Source: Diadema setosum (taxonomy: Eukaryota > Echinodermata > Echinoidea > Diadematoida > Diadematidae). Taken from it: a stretch of DNA of 64,000 nt. The notes beneath the pieces were generated by a model. That model did not search any database. It saw nothing but the letters and a program-made list of their open reading frames with translations, and was not told the DNA's origin. Within the stretch, counting starts at the first letter, position 1, and each line of letters starts with the position of its first letter. Shown in pieces: positions 1 through 10,915 of the stretch. The stretch covers positions 32,029,759-32,093,758 of the forward strand of contig CM067072.1 of NCBI GenBank assembly GCA_033980235.1. Direction: 5' to 3'. A program made the translations under genes and the position numbers.

Positions 1-390
1 ATGTTTAATCTTACCAAACCGTGCTATAGCTGTACAATGAATTGGACAAAATGGCAGGATGTGAACAACCATTGCAACAGCAATGAAGGGATTATTAGAT
101 TACGTACTCTATAAGCACATTCTGTCTATGACTGATATAAACATAGTGAAGAGTGTGTAAAGGATATTTGAGAAATAGAAAGGGGCCTCTAAGACATACC
201 TAATAACCCTAATCTGCATAAGAAAGAACTGCCAAAAACATACAATTTCCCATTCGTTTAATGATCCCATATTTTAGAATATTATGTTGAAAGAGGAAAG
301 CTTTCAGAAAATGTGATAATTCAACATTAAGTTGACTCGTTTCACCTTTTTGAATCCTAACGTGAAATTTAGTCGTGCGAATGAGAGCAA
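1..390 (-). mobile_element. R1 element, truncated copy (inverted)
   Basis: This is a diverged, partial copy of the 700-bp R1 family in reverse orientation. It shares the sections around 'accaaaccgtgct', 'caatgaagggatta' and 'gaagagtgtgtaaagg' with the better copies at 28532-29200 and 46401-47097. One end is cut by the window. It has no coding capacity. Confidence 0.7.
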
Positions 391-829
391 TAATAGCTTT
401 ATGGCATGTATTTTTTTTTCCCAGGGATGGAGAGGGGTATCAAGTAAGTGAGTGGTATCATTGTGTAAAGTTCGAACTTCTCTACATTGTGATGTCAGTT
501 TAACATTATTTTAATTTTCAATAACATTGTGAAAACTAAAACTACAAGTGTGCTTTTTTACCCGATGTTTGGAACAGATTTCATGAAATTGATTGTTTCG
601 ATTTAATCTTTGCTACAACACGCATTTCCCGTAGACACCTGCCCGAGTATACTCGGGACTCGTCCTCAACGGGTTAAAACGCGACAGAGCCCTTCTGGTT
701 CTCAGTTGACGATTATAATGAGCGAGATACACTGGTTCTGTACACAGTCAGGACCCCTTGTCGCACGTTATATATGCATGTATCCGTATAAGTATATATA
801 ACAAACTATTATATCCTAATCTATATATA
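391..829. other. non-coding stretch, nothing recognised
   Basis: AT-rich sequence with a short poly-T run and an AT-rich end that served as the insertion site of the next element. I see no exon-like frame or clear repeat. Confidence 0.5.
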
Positions 830-1589
830 TGTGACCCGCTACAACAAAAAGGTCCTAAAGTCGCGCACGGTCGAAGCCGTGAAAATCGGGTTTGAAGTCA
901 GAGCATCATAATTGGTCAAAACTTACGATTTTCTGATTTTGACATATTATTGGAGTCTGACATGTCTTCTATCATCTGTCGAAATTTTGAAGCAAAATGA
1001 TGAAAGGAAAGACTAAAAAATAGCGTTTTTCTGGGCCATGTTTTTGGCGTTTCAACCAAGCAGAAACCGGTTCAAAAATTTGGATTGAACGCCACAGATA
1101 GGCTCCGCCCCTAACAACGACCGGAGTGATCTCATTGGTCAGTTTGCTGCTTGCCGCTAACCGAAGCGTGAAGCTTGCACACTGCCAAGTCGACTGGTGC
1201 GTGCCGGCGGGGTGCGCTATGCCCAGCCGCTTCTCCTGGCATCCTGGTCACTGATTGGTCGGTGAGGAGACCGCCGACGCTGTGCTTGAATGAGCATTTC
1301 GGGGGTTGCTAGGGTTTACCTTCTATTGTCCGGAGGTGAAAACTGATTTGCGTGTTCCTTGGTCGCGATTGCGTCGCAAGGAAAACTTTTAGGGCGCTTT
1401 TCTCGAAACCATGATTTCCCATACGTCTCGACATGCTCTCTTTTAAACATCGATAGCTCCGCAGCCGGTTATTTTCATAAGATGTGTTATATATCAATTT
1501 AAAGCAGAAAGATTAGGGAATTTTGTCATGTAATTTTCAAATAATCGACCTCACCCGACTTTAGGATCATTTTGTTGTAGCGGGTCACA
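830..1589. mobile_element. MITE-A, 760-bp TIR element with TA target duplication
   Basis: The ends are inverted repeats of about 37 bp with a few mismatches, starting TGTGACCCGCTACAACAAAA on the left and appearing as the reverse complement on the right. TA flanks both sides. The terminal TGTGACC and the following AAAGTCG are shared with the R1 family, so the two are probably mobilised by related transposases. The interior is non-coding and slightly richer in GC than its surroundings. A truncated relative lies at 6060-6265. Confidence 0.8.
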
Positions 1590-2327
1590 TATAAAAGTCT
1601 CGAACTACTGCTGCTGCTGCTGCTCGCACTTGCTCGGTGCACTCAGGCGGAACGCCAAGGGCATTCATAGGTCATTGCATTGAAAAACTGCCTGTGTCAT
1701 TCCCACTAGGCAGGAGGGATGATGCGTGTGCACTCGTGCGAATGTGCACTTAGTTGACTCAATACAGCACTATAGTTTCATTTCAACATACAGTATCTGT
1801 AATCACATCTTACCCACTTGCAAATCGACGTGTCCATAACGTCCTCGAGCCCCTCCCCCACCCCCCCCCCCCCCATAGCTCTGGAACATGGCAACAATTT
1901 AGAGGTGAGTTTTTGTTAGAGTGTTTGTCGAGTTTTTTGATTGAACATGATGTAGATTATCTACGTGTATGCGAGAACATCGTACACCCACTCGTTTGTT
2001 TCCGTGTAAGCATTTTTACCGTAAAGTGTCTTCATCGTTCGTCTTCCAAGCATCGGGTTTTCACCCTAGTTTTCTTCGATCGTAGTTTTTCACCTCGATT
2101 TTTTTTTGCGGTGCAAGATGTTCTGTGTATTTAAATGCCATCGTTGATGATCTTCGTGTATTCATTACTAGTTTTCCACCTCCGTTTCATTTTTGTGTAC
2201 GACTAGCTAACTGTGTGTTAGCCCGACTAGACGCTGTAAGTACGCTGTGCGAATACAACATGTCGCTACGTACGTACAGCGACTGGGCTGTGTATAGTTA
2301 GCTAACTGTTAGGTCTGTGATGTCTGT
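1590..2327. other. non-coding stretch with short simple repeats
   Basis: Contains a (CTG)n tract near 1608-1625 and a C-homopolymer near 1858-1874. No convincing coding frame was found. A loose inverted repeat around 2205-2312 (TAGCTAACTG and CAGTTAGCTA type arms) may be a relic of a small element. Confidence 0.45.
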
Positions 2328-2480
2328 ATGTCGTTTGCCGATGTGTTTTGTGAGCTGAGACCAGAGAGTGACTATGATGGGAGTGATATCCAGGGTTTTG
2401 CTGTGGTTGAGATGATAGTGATGATAATGATGATAATGATTCTGGTGATGTTGATGTACGAACCGTTATGATGCAATTTA
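2328..2480 (+). pseudogene. possible acidic N-terminus of a transposase-like protein, broken
   Basis: An ATG at 2328 opens a frame reading MSFADVFCELRPESDYDGSD and continuing for 46 codons. A one-base frame change at the GAT repeats turns its hydrophobic tail into an acidic DDSDDNDDNDSGDVDV stretch. An acidic D/S-rich start of this sort is seen in many transposase-derived proteins, such as the piggyBac-derived type, but there is too little sequence to assign a family. The GAT-rich part could equally be a simple repeat. This is weak evidence, listed so that it is not lost. Confidence 0.22.
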
Positions 2481-4131
2481 TTTCATGTGACCATATACCA
2501 TGAGTGACATGACGTTGATGATGGCGAGTACGACAAGAGTGGCCTATATAGCCTAGGCCAATGTCCCATGACGAGAGTGACAATGAAACGGGGGCTGATG
2601 CTCGCTCGTGCACAGGAGTGGTCTAGATCTAGAGACCTGCATTTTATCGTTTTTTCCCCTTTTGCTTGTTCACTCGGGTTTAGTGCTACCAAAATTTGTG
2701 TCTCTGAAGAAACTCAACCAAAAGCTTGACAATAAAGTTTGCATCAGGTCTCATTCTGTAGTAAATATTAGATCTATAAATTGTGATGCTAATTTAGTTT
2801 TCATTTACAACTCGATGAAATCCCTCTTTCTTTGCTCATTTTTCAACTAATAAATTATTTAGAACTGTTCTTAAATTCTGATGTACTGCATTCACCATTG
2901 TGTGAAATCAACAAAAAAGAGCCTGCTGAGCAGGTGTTTCATTCTATCCTTTTCATTTCCTCCCTATCCTCTTGGTTTCCTTTATAGCTGTCACTTTCTC
3001 CTTTGACCCTGGATGGAAAAAAAAATCCATCTTGCCATGTAGAGACAGAACACATACCATCGTGAAATATTGTGACATTAGAATGATTTAAAAAAAAGCA
3101 TGTAAGTGATCAAAATTCTTGTTTGTGAAAATAAATAATAAATGAAAGGTAATTTCTCATGAAGCAGTTCTTTCAAATGTCCAACACTATAACACTAACA
3201 GCTTCGATAATGATCTTTATGAAGCAAGTTACGTCCGATTTGTTTTTTACCACACAAATCAGATATCGTCACGCATCATATGAGGAGATCGATTATGCAC
3301 TGTATCACGATACCACGCGTAAGAAATCACAGCAGTTGCTGGGGCAACAAAGATACATGCGCGCTGTAAATATGAATATTGATTAGTTTCTCGGCAGGCT
3401 CGAACCTCTGATAAGTGTTTCGGCCAATAAGAGACATTCAAAAATAGATTTCTTTGCATAAATTATTTTTCAGAATCTCAGTAAGGATCTCCGATTGGTT
3501 AAAATCATTTTACAGCTCCTGGCCAAGTCTGAGGTAGTAGGACGCCCTCTTTTGGTCATAAATAATGCAACCCACGCTGGTTGTTGGGTGTGACTGGGAT
3601 GGGTTAAAGACTCCAAAATTTTTATCTAAGAATGAAAATGTGTGATTTGTTATTCTCATGTAAAGTAGATATAGTATGAGATACAAATGTATGAGATAAT
3701 CATTTGAAAACACTTAATGTAGATCTGGAAGGGCTAAAAATTACCCAAAATAATTCTATGCCAAAAAATTACAGTTACAAACATAACTACATAAAACTAC
3801 CAATGATAATTCTCAACCACACAAAATAATATGCAAAAAAAAAAAGAAAACTATCTTTTAAAATCAACTGAAAACAGACTAAATAAAGATTAGTCAACAC
3901 TACACAAGATAGAAAATACATTTCTACTGTATGCCAAGAGAAAAATTCTGCCATAGAAAAAAACCCCACTATATAATAACTACTTATACAAAAAAAAAAC
4001 CCAAAAAAGTTCTATGCAGAAATGAAAATAAAAACAAATTTCTACCATAATATTTACAGTTATAAACAACTACTCAATACTACCCAAACAATAATTCTAC
4101 TTGCTCAAAACAATAACACAAATGTAAACTA
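2481..4131. other. non-coding stretch, no gene seen
   Basis: AT-rich sequence with several A-runs (for example 3834-3845 and 3991-4000). I saw no splice-bounded coding frame. The open frames on either strand have low-complexity composition and are unlikely to be genes. Confidence 0.5.
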
Positions 4132-4276
4132 GGGCCCGTTTCAAAAACTTGTCATCAGTGACAACTGCCACATTTCTATGACAAATTTGCTCTCATGCAA
4201 TCAGATGCATGGATTTCAGTAGCTTATCATATCTGTGACAACTTGTCACTAATGACAAGTTTTATGAAACGGGCCC
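4132..4276. mobile_element. 145-bp MITE with GGGCCCGTTT termini
   Basis: The termini are inverted repeats of about 33 bp (GGGCCCGTTTCAAAAACTTG on the left, its near reverse complement on the right), each continuing into a 'gtcat-agtgacaa' block. The element ends next to TA on both sides. It is short, has no coding capacity and folds back on itself. A diverged relative lies at 33289-33410. Confidence 0.8.
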
Positions 4277-4358
4277 CTATACACCGTTAAACGACACTGT
4301 CATCAAAATACATATTCCACAATTGCGTAAACTATAAAAAAATCTACAGTATGCTTGG

Positions 4359-4882
4359 GTGACCCGCACCTCGTCATAGTTAATTTTTGTTCATATTTGA
4401 ATCACATTTCGTCACTTAAATTCTATGAAATCCACTTCACATACAGGAAAAATGCTGAAAATTCCAATGGAATCACACGTTCACTGGTCGATATCGAAAA
4501 TTTGCAGCTGTCGTCGCCAAACGCGAACGATGCGGAATAGTTGTGCGCTAAGGAAGGGACCCCTCAACTCGTCACCAGCGTTCCCATATACTTAGCACGT
4601 AAAAGACGTGTGCGGGTGACCGTCATGTTCCCATAGACATACACGTAAAAGATGCGTGCGGGGACAGTGGTGATAGCATTCTAACACGTATTCCGGTTAA
4701 AATTTCAGATTTTCGCGGAAAACTGTTCGGTTCTCACCACAGTTTGCTTGGTTTTGGTGGCCCTGCCAAGTTTCAAACGTACTGAACACATTACCGGTCA
4801 TAAATTTTTTGTTTAGTGTGCTTAAAACAATTTTAAGCGGGGTGACGGTATTCAGGCCCCTGACGAGGTGCGGGCACCTCAC
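4359..4882. mobile_element. 524-bp TIR element (GTGACCCGCACCTCGTCA ends)
   Basis: An 18-bp terminus at 4359-4376 recurs inverted at 4861-4882, with CCCGCACCTCGTCA exactly conserved and a few extra bases in the right terminus. The interior holds a repeated 'acgtaaaagacgtgtgcgg' type motif (about 4600-4660). No transposase frame remains. It is probably a non-autonomous DNA element. Confidence 0.6.
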
Positions 4883-4902
4883 TATACTAGTTCTTTACAA
4901 GG

Positions 4903-4982
4903 GACGCCGAGACGAGGCGCGCAGCGCCGAGCCTAGCTGCCGAGGCGCGCGCGCAGCGCGCGCCGAGGCAGCTAGTACTATA
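4903..4982. repeat. GC-rich near-palindrome in AT-rich DNA
   Basis: An island of GCGC and CCGAGG motifs. CTAGCTGCCGAGGCGCGCGC faces GCGCGCGCCGAGGCAGCTAG, which gives a hairpin with 20-base arms and a small mismatch. It sits in AT-rich sequence directly after the element above. Function unknown. Confidence 0.6.
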
Positions 4983-5300
4983 TATTATATTAATCATACT
5001 ATTATACTATTATCATATCCCGTTGAGAAGCGTCATAAAACCCCCACACCCAAACACAAACACGTTTCACACACGTAAATGCTTAATACACATACCTCAT
5101 GGATAGTGGCGAAATTGACTTTTCATGCTAAGAAATCGTACACGAGTGTTTGGATGAGACACCATAATCTAATGATAAATATGGTCCATAGTGTACATTT
5201 GTATCAACGGATTCCTTTGCTTTCCCATTTGGTTAAGTAGAAAAGTTTGAGGATAACATTATTACACTAAAAGCATTCTATTCAACGATTTTAGTCTAAC

Positions 5301-5567
5301 CTCTTACAAAGAGTCGCATTATCGCATGTGTTCCATTTTTTCTGTTGCCGTCAATGTAGCATTCATAGATGCCTTCATCTGACTTCCTGACGTCACTTAG
5401 GGTTACTGATAACAAGCCACGCCAAGCAGTTATGACGTCATCTCCGTTGTGCCTCCAAACGAGGTCCCCTTGATTCAACCCGTTTCTCATTTGCACTGTG
5501 AGACTGATGGTTTCACCCACTCCAGTTGTGTATGAGAGCTTTTCTGCCCATACCTCAGATTTCGAAT
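5301..5567 (-). CDS. Tie-like receptor, exon 8: Ig-like domain
   Basis: An 89-codon phase 1-1 exon bounded by acceptor 'tgatttcag' and donor 'G|gttaga'. It encodes an Ig-like domain with a central LVWRHNG strand and a C-terminal DEGIYECYIDG strand, so the second disulfide cysteine and the D-x-G-x-Y-x-C pattern are present. It ends AIMRLFVRG. Exon 3 ends GIMRLIVRG and has LVWMLNG at the same place, so exons 3 and 8 are paralogous. In human Tie2 the corresponding Ig domain ends TRLIVRRC just before the first EGF. By analogy another EGF block may follow to the left of this exon, but none is visible in 1-5300. Confidence 0.8.
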
Positions 5568-6059
5568 CTGAAATCAATACGTAAAAAAATATAACAACAT
5601 TATGTGCATGACAAGGCATGACTAAACTATTTTTTTTTCAAATACATGTACATCATTTTGATATTGTTTATCCTGATACAAATTCACTAATTTAGGTGTC
5701 GTAAACTTCCAAAAAGTAGGACAACGCCAATGCATGCTTTAATCATAATATTTAGTCTCGCTCTAACACAGTTTCTGGTGATGAGAAAACTACGTCATGC
5801 TCTCCAAATCCGTGTTAAAGACTAATTTCCAACGTTACTCATTTTCTCAGACAAGTCAGGGTGGGTGGCATTGCATGTTGTCTATCGTCCGTCTAGAAAC
5901 GGGTTTGGTATAATTAAAAGTAAATTTATCTGCCTGCTTTTTTTTTTTTTTTTTTGCAAACTAAAACATCGTTAGAAAGTTTCTTCATAATAATAAAGTG
6001 ATTCCACATTTCAAATCAAACGTTTGAGGAAAATCAAACCATCTGTTCAAAATATATAA

Positions 6060-6265
6060 ATGGTGACCTGCTATAGAACCAAACGATCCAATTGCCGGGG
6101 GAGGTCGAATTTCTGATTATGACACGACATTATTACCTTATTCTTCCGCTTTAATTTCAAATATAGCACCACTCATAAAAATATTCGGCTGCTGAGATAT
6201 CGATCATTTAAAGAGAGTATGTCGAATGGTGTACGAAATCAGCTTTTCGAGGAAACCTCCTTTAT
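6060..6265 (-). mobile_element. truncated MITE-A copy
   Basis: Begins with a degenerate terminus (GTGACCTGCTATAGAACC) and carries an internal block (GGCTGCTGAGATATCGATCA, then an AGAGAGTATGTCGA block) that is the inverse of 1390-1470 in the intact element at 830-1589. The other end is missing, abutting a (TTA)n microsatellite. Confidence 0.6.
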
Positions 6266-6267
6266 AG

Positions 6268-6270
6268 AGG

Positions 6271-6347
<77 letters not shown>

Positions 6348-6383
6348 TATTATCATTATTATTATTATTATTATTATTCCTTT
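6268..6383. repeat. (TTA)n microsatellite
   Basis: About 115 bp of nearly uninterrupted TTA repeats with one TTAATT and one TTATC interruption. Confidence 0.95.
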
Positions 6384-7167
6384 GTTTTTGGAAAATGAAT
6401 CTAGTTTTAGTGTGATATTTTCCGATTTCTACGGTAGGTTTAGGAAATCATAATTTTGGAAAGGCACCACCATGCCAATTTCATATCTTGTAGACGAATA
6501 AACTAGGAATACGGAGAATAGAAAAATGTAGACATTTTTTGGCAGACTTCTTTTTCGGTGATACTGTAATTCGACGAGCGTGGCCGGGTTTGTTTTGTGG
6601 GGAAAAGCCACTACGGGTCTGATTTTAATCTTACCAAAAATTGTTTATCTAAAGATGAATGCATTGATAAATCTGTGGCCATATAGAGGAAACTGGTTTC
6701 TCATGTCGATTAAAGATCAACATGTTATTTTTTTTTTTACATTCATCAATCAAAGCACCAACGATCCCACGTTCTACACAACATCGTTGGTATTGAACTC
6801 TTAAAGGGCATGGAGATATGGAGAAATTTCTTTTCGATCTCCATTGCAGTCGCTGATGAAAGCGGCAATTTCGTTGATGATATCTGACTTTTGAACTTAA
6901 CTTTCGAAAGAGTAAAAAATTGAGAAAATCCTTCTGTTCACCTGGACATGTCTAAGTTCACAAGGGATCATTAAGGCTGGTCCAAAAGTGGCAGTGTATT
7001 TCTCTGCCACTGTTCTTTATTTAAAAAATATGCAACATCGTATTCAGTCGTGATTCCTAATGTTCCAATTCACAGCAACAGTGTTGGAGCAAACTAACTT
7101 TTCGTAATGTAGTGAAAGAACAATGGAGGAAAAACAAAAATAAAAGGAGAAAAAAATACACTCTTAC

Positions 7168-7533
7168 CACCACGGTATTCGTTGATCACGACAGTCTTTT
7201 CTGTTCTGCCCTTGTACCTTACCACTGTCCTGAAGGCTCCAGCTCGAGCTTCCCCTCCAGTTTGACGGTCGAAAGTCGCGCGTAAGGTGTCGTAATTACT
7301 ATCGTCACGTCGTGCTACAGTTGTGTCTTCTGGTAGACCTGAACCCTGCCACTCTTGACCTGCTTCAGTCACCCCATGACCGGTCTCCCCCGGTCCTGTG
7401 TCCACCTCTCGCCCGATGTAAAAGTTGATGGAAGAATGGCCAATGTCTTCCAGCATGTAGGGGCCAAATAAATTATTTCCGTTGTCTTCAATCCCAGCAT
7501 AGACTTTGAACGTCGTCATATCGACAATGTGCA
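7168..7533 (-). CDS. Tie-like receptor, exon 7: 122-residue extracellular domain
   Basis: A 122-codon exon from acceptor 'cttatttcag' to donor 'G|gtaagagtg', phase 1-1. The product begins VHIVDMTTFKVYAG and ends VVINEYRGG. It has no cysteine, so it is not a standard disulfide-bonded Ig domain. Its position, after three EGF domains and directly before an Ig-like exon that resembles Ig2, suggests it stands where an Ig1-like domain would begin a second Ig-Ig-EGF unit. The family is not recognised with confidence. A paralogous exon with a 4-base deletion lies on the plus strand at 38108-38469 and is about as conserved as the EGF exons, which supports real coding history. Confidence 0.75.
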
Positions 7534-7959
7534 CTGAAATAAGAAGCCAAAATCAGACCACGTATGTGATTAAAAAACAAAAAGTAAACAAACAAACAAA
7601 TAAACAAACCCAAAAAACACACTGCCGGTATGTATTCAAATTTCGAATAAGTTTATATTTAATTTAAGGAAACAAAAGTTAATGTTGCGGTTGACTCCGA
7701 CTTTAACACCAACCAATCCTGACCTTGCGCTGAACATACTTTTGAGACATGTAATTTTTATTTTTCTCGGCATTTCTTTTTTTTAAAAATTTGATTTCAT
7801 TTATTCTTATGCATTGCACTTCAACGTTCAAAATAATTAGCTAGTTAGCTAGCCTTCTTCTACATTATTCTTCATTTTGGTATCTTAACATTTTCTGCAG
7901 TTTTTCTACTACACTTTTGGGGGGAAGAGTAGATGATCAGGTATGACGTAGAGGCCGCT

Positions 7960-8307
7960 TTTCATGTCTTAAAATCCTTTGCACACTCTTCACTTTCAAG
8001 TCTAATAACTTTTTAAAGGATGACACTACTGCTTTGAGAGTTAGCATTAATCATGGAGAGAACGTGCTAAATAGAACACGCTTAATTTCAACTTAATCTG
8101 ATAATCCCTTCATGGTTGTTACCCCGGTGGTTTATATCCTGTGTTTTGTCCCTTTCATGGCACAGCTAGCACGGCTTGGGAAAGTCCATTTGAATTGAGT
8201 TATACATCATTTTAAAGCTTAGAGTCTGCTTTTTCAGAATCTGTCCTTAATTGAAAATCCGTGTCTGGCGACTTTTTGTTTGTTTTTTGTGCACGGTCAC
8301 ATATATA
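7960..8307 (+). mobile_element. R1 element, 3' half
   Basis: Matches the right half of R1 ('ctcttcactttcaa', 'ggatgacactactgctttga', 'cccttcatggttgttac') and ends in the right terminus GTGCACGGTCACATAT. The left half is missing. Confidence 0.75.
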
Positions 8308-8729
8308 ATATCTTGTCAAGGAGAATTCCATTGGAATGTTCAAAAAGCCAACTTTAAGATATTCAAAATAAGCACAGTAATGTACAACATATATAATCTA
8401 TCCTGTTTTGACGCATACTTAACATTAATGTGAATGAAGTCTGTTTTGAAAAAAAAAACCTGCTTTACCCTATTATAGAACACAAACAAAAATCACTTCC
8501 TTCCCTTGATTGTAATTCCTAGGTCTGCCTCAAACCGTAACCTTTTTTTTTCTTTCCTCCTCATCTATATGCCCTCCACATGCGTTACCTGCTTATCCCC
8601 TTATCCTTGTTCCCTATTAAACCTAGAAAACACATACCCCATCAACATGCACACCACATTCATCCCTCCTACAAACAACTATACTCAAACATATTTCTTC
8701 ACTGTTTATTAAGATATAATTGAGTATAT

Positions 8730-9220
8730 GAATATAAAAACGACCCAAGTCCATGGAAGACCATTTCGAGTATTGCTAAACTAAAAAATAATTCATATCT
8801 TTTTTATTTGTCCAATAATATTCCATTTAACTGTGATGGGAAGGCAACATTGTATATACAAATTAGAACATATATTATTATGACAATTAACGTTTACATT
8901 AATTGTGGAGAGGCCATTTTGTGAGGTGGACTTGGGTCGTTCTTTGATTCATATGGACTTGGGTCGTTCTTCGATTCACATACATGATATTCTGCTATAG
9001 AGATGAGAGAAGGATGATAGAGGGCGCTATTATATGAATGTAAGAATGACCCAAGTCCTTCATTCTTACATTAATATAAGATTTAACTAATTCATTTCAG
9101 GCACTTCCGGGGGTAATTAGGATTTATCATTTATACACAAGATGAGTCCATGCTTAAGCTACAATTTCCCATGTCAAACTAAATTTGGCCAAAAATTGGA
9201 CTTGGGTCGTTTTTATATTC
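8730..9220. mobile_element. 490-bp MITE with 24-bp perfect TIRs and internal TIR copies
   Basis: A 24-bp terminus (8730-8753, core AACGACCCAAGTCCA) is repeated exactly inverted at 9197-9220. The core also occurs three more times inside: twice as TGGACTTGGGTCGTTCTT near 8930-8975 and once as GAATGACCCAAGTCC near 9045. No coding frame. The repeated core may be a transposase-binding site. Confidence 0.8.
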
Positions 9221-9824
9221 AGGTCTTCAATTCAAATCATAATGTTATCAAAACGCAAAATTTATTGCCATAATTAATGTAAAAATAGAGACCATAGCTA
9301 CAAATCACACAGTGCTAGAAAAACGTCACCATTCTGGGGGAAATAAAAAACAATAACTGCATATACACTACGTCCTTTGTATATCATCCGTTCCATGACT
9401 TTCAATTCAATTGATATGCAGTTACTAAAATATAATTACATTATAACACACAATGAATGAAAATCTTAATTTTTGCACCCCTTTAACACCGCACGAACGC
9501 ACATACATGTACACAAAAAAGTACACACACACACACACACGCATGATGCCATTATCGGCCCTCCTTTACTGCCAAAGGAAGTAAGCAGAAAAAGATATTT
9601 GCCTTATTTTTTTGTACTTGATCAATGGAAAATTGCGAAGTGATGACATCAGCTTACTCTACGTCATAATCCTTTATATCACCTGTTTGAAAACTGTTTT
9701 GCAAATATTAGTGAATATTTAGAATATCATAAATTTCTTACGTTACATCCAATAATGGTCAAATTTTCATTGTTGTGTTTATATATTTTACTCCTTTCTT
9801 TTAGATAAACTTTACACTGATGGG

Positions 9825-10560
9825 CGTAAATCGGTGGGGGGGGGGGGGGAATGCATCTCCCTTATTTTTGAGGGAGTATTCGACCTCCCATATCCCCTCT
9901 ACACAATTCCCTAATTTGATACTTTTCTTACTTACATTTTTGATTTAAAAAAAAATCGAACATTGCACAAAAACATTCCACCAGATTTTAGAATTTCAAA
10001 TCTTAAAAATGCACTCCCTAGTGTGGGAGGGGAGCCCCCTCCCACATCCTAGCTCCCCTGCACATTTTCCTGAATGTGTTTGTCTTACCTTTTTTGTTGT
10101 TGATAGGAATAGAAATCTAATATTTCACAAAAAGAGTGGACAGAACCTCTGAATTTCAGGTCTTAAAATGCAAAAAAAAAATATATATATATATCCCTCG
10201 TGTGGGAAAGGGTATCCCTGCTCCCACACACTCCCCCACACATTCCCTGAAAATTGTCTTACTTTCTAATAAAAACAAAAATCGAATATTTCCGGGTTTC
10301 ATAAGTTAACAAGCAAAAAAAAAAAAAAAATAGCCTTCAGCGCATCTTCTGATGCCACTTCCGGGTGTCTACAGCTGACAATCAAAAAAGAAAACTATCA
10401 AAAACAAAACAACAACAAAAAACAAACAAACAAACAAAGCCTTACCGCGCTCCCACTTTATAGGTTTATATCTATTCCTTTCTAGTGCCCGGGATAAAAA
10501 AAAAAGGGGGGACCCAAAGTGGTGACACCTTATCTATTCTTTTGTATGATGCAAAAAAAA
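9825..10560. repeat. degenerate dispersed repeat of the 25-28 kb family
   Basis: Three or so diverged units, each with a poly-C/G or 'cctcccacatcc' GC-rich block followed by 'ttttaagatctgaaattc', 'ccattccctgaa' and similar AT-rich text. The same layout occurs in tandem at 25085-28450. Ends are not definable by eye. Confidence 0.5.
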
Positions 10561-10675
10561 AAAAAATTGGGGCCGAGCTATAACATGTAATGACAGTTAT
10601 AAAATATTTGAAGTACACAGATTTTGCAAGAACCCGTAGAAAATAATCAATTTTGACACTCAGTTCATGGCATAC

Positions 10676-10813
10676 CTTGACACTGGGGACCATACCAGCC
10701 TGTATCACAGCCTCCTTGACCGTCACAGGAACCAGTTACTGGGTCACATTGGTTGGATGACGCACAGTGACAAGTCTGGGTGCAGTCCGCTCCATACGTG
10801 CTGCCAACACATG
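10676..10813 (-). CDS. Tie-like receptor, exon 6: EGF-like domain 3
   Basis: A 46-codon phase 1-1 exon. It encodes an 8-cysteine EGF/laminin-type domain beginning ACVGSTYGADCTQTCHC and ending GWYGPQCQ before donor 'G|gtatgc'. It corresponds to the third EGF domain of Tie receptors. The acceptor side is odd: the only in-phase AG is in 'cgggaaaaaaaag|CATG', which has a purine run where the polypyrimidine tract should be. The plus-strand paralogue at 35814-35954 has a normal-looking acceptor. Either the site is weak, or the A-run length has changed by mutation or assembly error. Confidence 0.75.
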
Positions 10814-10884
10814 CTTTTTTTTCCCGTACGAATATAAAATTGCTGAATAAGTCAGATTAATGATTTCATATAACAATATAGTGG

Positions 10885-10915
<31 letters not shown>

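Larger units (their letters stand above)
5568..7167 (-). other. intron 7 of the Tie-like gene
   Basis: Holds poly-A/T runs, a truncated MITE-A copy (6060-6265) and a long (TTA)n microsatellite (6268-6383). No additional exon was found. Splice sites at both ends are consistent with phase 1. Confidence 0.6.
7534..10675 (-). other. intron 6 of the Tie-like gene
   Basis: About 3.1 kb made of repeats: a partial R1 copy (7960-8307), a 490-bp TIR element (8730-9220), a (CA)n tract near 9521-9541, and degenerate copies of the 'tcccacacgaggg / gcatttttagaattgaaattcagc' family (about 9825-10560). No exon was found. Confidence 0.6.
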
